The position numbers and the translations under genes are program-made. Below, in pieces: positions 63,596-64,000 of a stretch of 64,000 nucleotides of DNA (position 1 is the first letter of the stretch; the number at the start of each line of letters is the position of its first letter). This stretch comes from DATMER01 sp034667225 (GTDB lineage: Bacteria; Acidobacteriota; Thermoanaerobaculia; Multivoradales; UBA5704), in assembly GCA_034667225.1 (NCBI GenBank), contig JAXDKG010000017.1, positions 1 to 64,000 on the forward strand, written 5' to 3'. The notes beneath the pieces are model-generated. The model ran no database searches, was not told where the DNA came from, and worked only from the letters and a program-made list of their open reading frames with translations.

Positions 63596-64000
63596 GCGGT
63601 GCTTTCCCCGGAGCGGGCCGCGGGCAGGTGCAGGGTGAAGGCGCTTCCCCTCTCGCCTTCGCCAGACACTACGCTCACCCGTCCTCCGAGCGCCTCGACC
63701 ACGTGGCGCACCACGCTCAAGCCCAGCCCGCTGCCCGGGACGCCGTTGGTCTTCGTGTCCCTGCCGCGGTAGAACGGCTTGAAGAGGTGGGGGAGGTCCT
63801 CGCGCCGGATGCCCGGCCCGTGGTCGGCCACCGTGATTTCGACTCCCTCTTTCGCGCCTCGGGCCTGGAGGCCAACCCAACTCTCAGTGCCTCCATGACG
63901 GACAGCGTTCTCGATAAGGTTTCTCAGGGCTCGCCGCAGGGCCGCGCCATCCGCGAGCACCGGCGGCAGGTCAGGCGGGATCTCGCGCTCCACTTGCACC
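63592..64000 (-). CDS. Sensor histidine kinase, C-terminal part (cut by the window end)
   Basis: 136 or more residues visible, the N-terminus lying beyond 64000. The ATPase domain is complete enough: NLIENAVRHGG (N box), VADHGPGI (G1), FKPFYRG (F box), GSGLGLSVVRHVVEALGG (G2). The sensor domain and the phospho-His are not in the window. The order kinase, response regulator, Spy-like protein and the TTGA overlap suggest one transcript. Confidence 0.9.
   Translation of the reverse strand, partial: VQVEREIPPDLPPVLADGAALRRALRNLIENAVRHGGTESWVGLQARGAKEGVEITVADHGPGIRREDLPHLFKPFYRGRDTKTNGVPGSGLGLSVVRHVVEALGGRVSVVSGEGERGSAFTLHLPAARSGESTA

Overview
The window is GC-rich, densely coded DNA, most likely from an Acidobacteriota genome (Thermoanaerobaculia-like). 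The evidence is a tandem pair of proteins of the 'VWFA-related Acidobacterial domain' type, a secreted domain ending in a '(V/I)LDGR-(V/I)NG-(Y/W)WVF' block that I know from that group, CHAT/TPR and YncE-like cytochrome proteins, and many dispersed palindromic repeats. The class-level assignment is inference. I see no rRNA, tRNA or CRISPR. About 55 genes are annotated; most sit in short overlapping operons (ATGA, GTGA or TTGA junctions).

Layout. 1-725: a 21-bp tandem array inside nested inverted repeats. 726-4920: two paralogous secreted VWA-like proteins. 4833-14593 (mostly minus): a secreted S33 hydrolase, a membrane protein plus winged-helix regulator, an alpha/beta hydrolase with a DUF5996 protein, a VOC protein, an AraC regulator, a Cys-rich secreted protein, an NTF2-like protein, a decayed methyltransferase and a lower-GC HEPN-like gene. 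14594-15800: repeats. 15801-25983: NCS1 transporter, beta-helix protein, M16 protease, two small acetyltransferases, an SDR and a secreted TPR-CHAT protein. 26063-33775: beta-propeller cytochrome, CHASE hybrid kinase, MobA-like nucleotidyltransferase, OPT transporter. 33924-34510: a second 21-bp array with terminal inverted repeats, same family as the first. 34521-41419: a TetR-controlled molybdenum hydroxylase operon whose FAD subunit carries the extra four-cysteine loop of 4-hydroxybenzoyl-CoA reductase. 41481-48393: a lipoprotein, CorA, a cupredoxin, and an ECF sigma/anti-sigma/subtilase operon facing a haem-type lipoprotein plus DUF5777 barrel. 48383-55725: a surface polysaccharide or glycolipid cluster (GT2, DegT, hexapeptide acyltransferase, epimerase, large GT-C/YfhO protein). 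55825-60571: a nuclease/phosphatase-fold protein, two cardiolipin synthase-like proteins, two membrane proteins. 60582-64000: YgiT-type zinc protein, a phosphodiesterase lipoprotein, Spy-like chaperone, response regulator and the C-terminal part of its kinase.

Most notable signals. (1) Back-to-back promoters between the sigma gene and the haem lipoprotein gene: both show GAACCTTT, a 12-nt spacer, then GGGACA(G/T)AC, which suggests one ECF regulon covering the protease arm and the lipoprotein/barrel arm. The anti-sigma factor ends in a subtilisin-propeptide-like domain. (2) A codon-phased 9-bp repeat (GTCCTTNNN)n that forms signal peptides or a membrane helix in four unrelated proteins. (3) Two 21-bp arrays bounded by the same 26-bp REP-like termini in opposite orientation. 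(4) The HcrB-type cysteine loop and an unexpected secreted protein inside the molybdenum hydroxylase operon.
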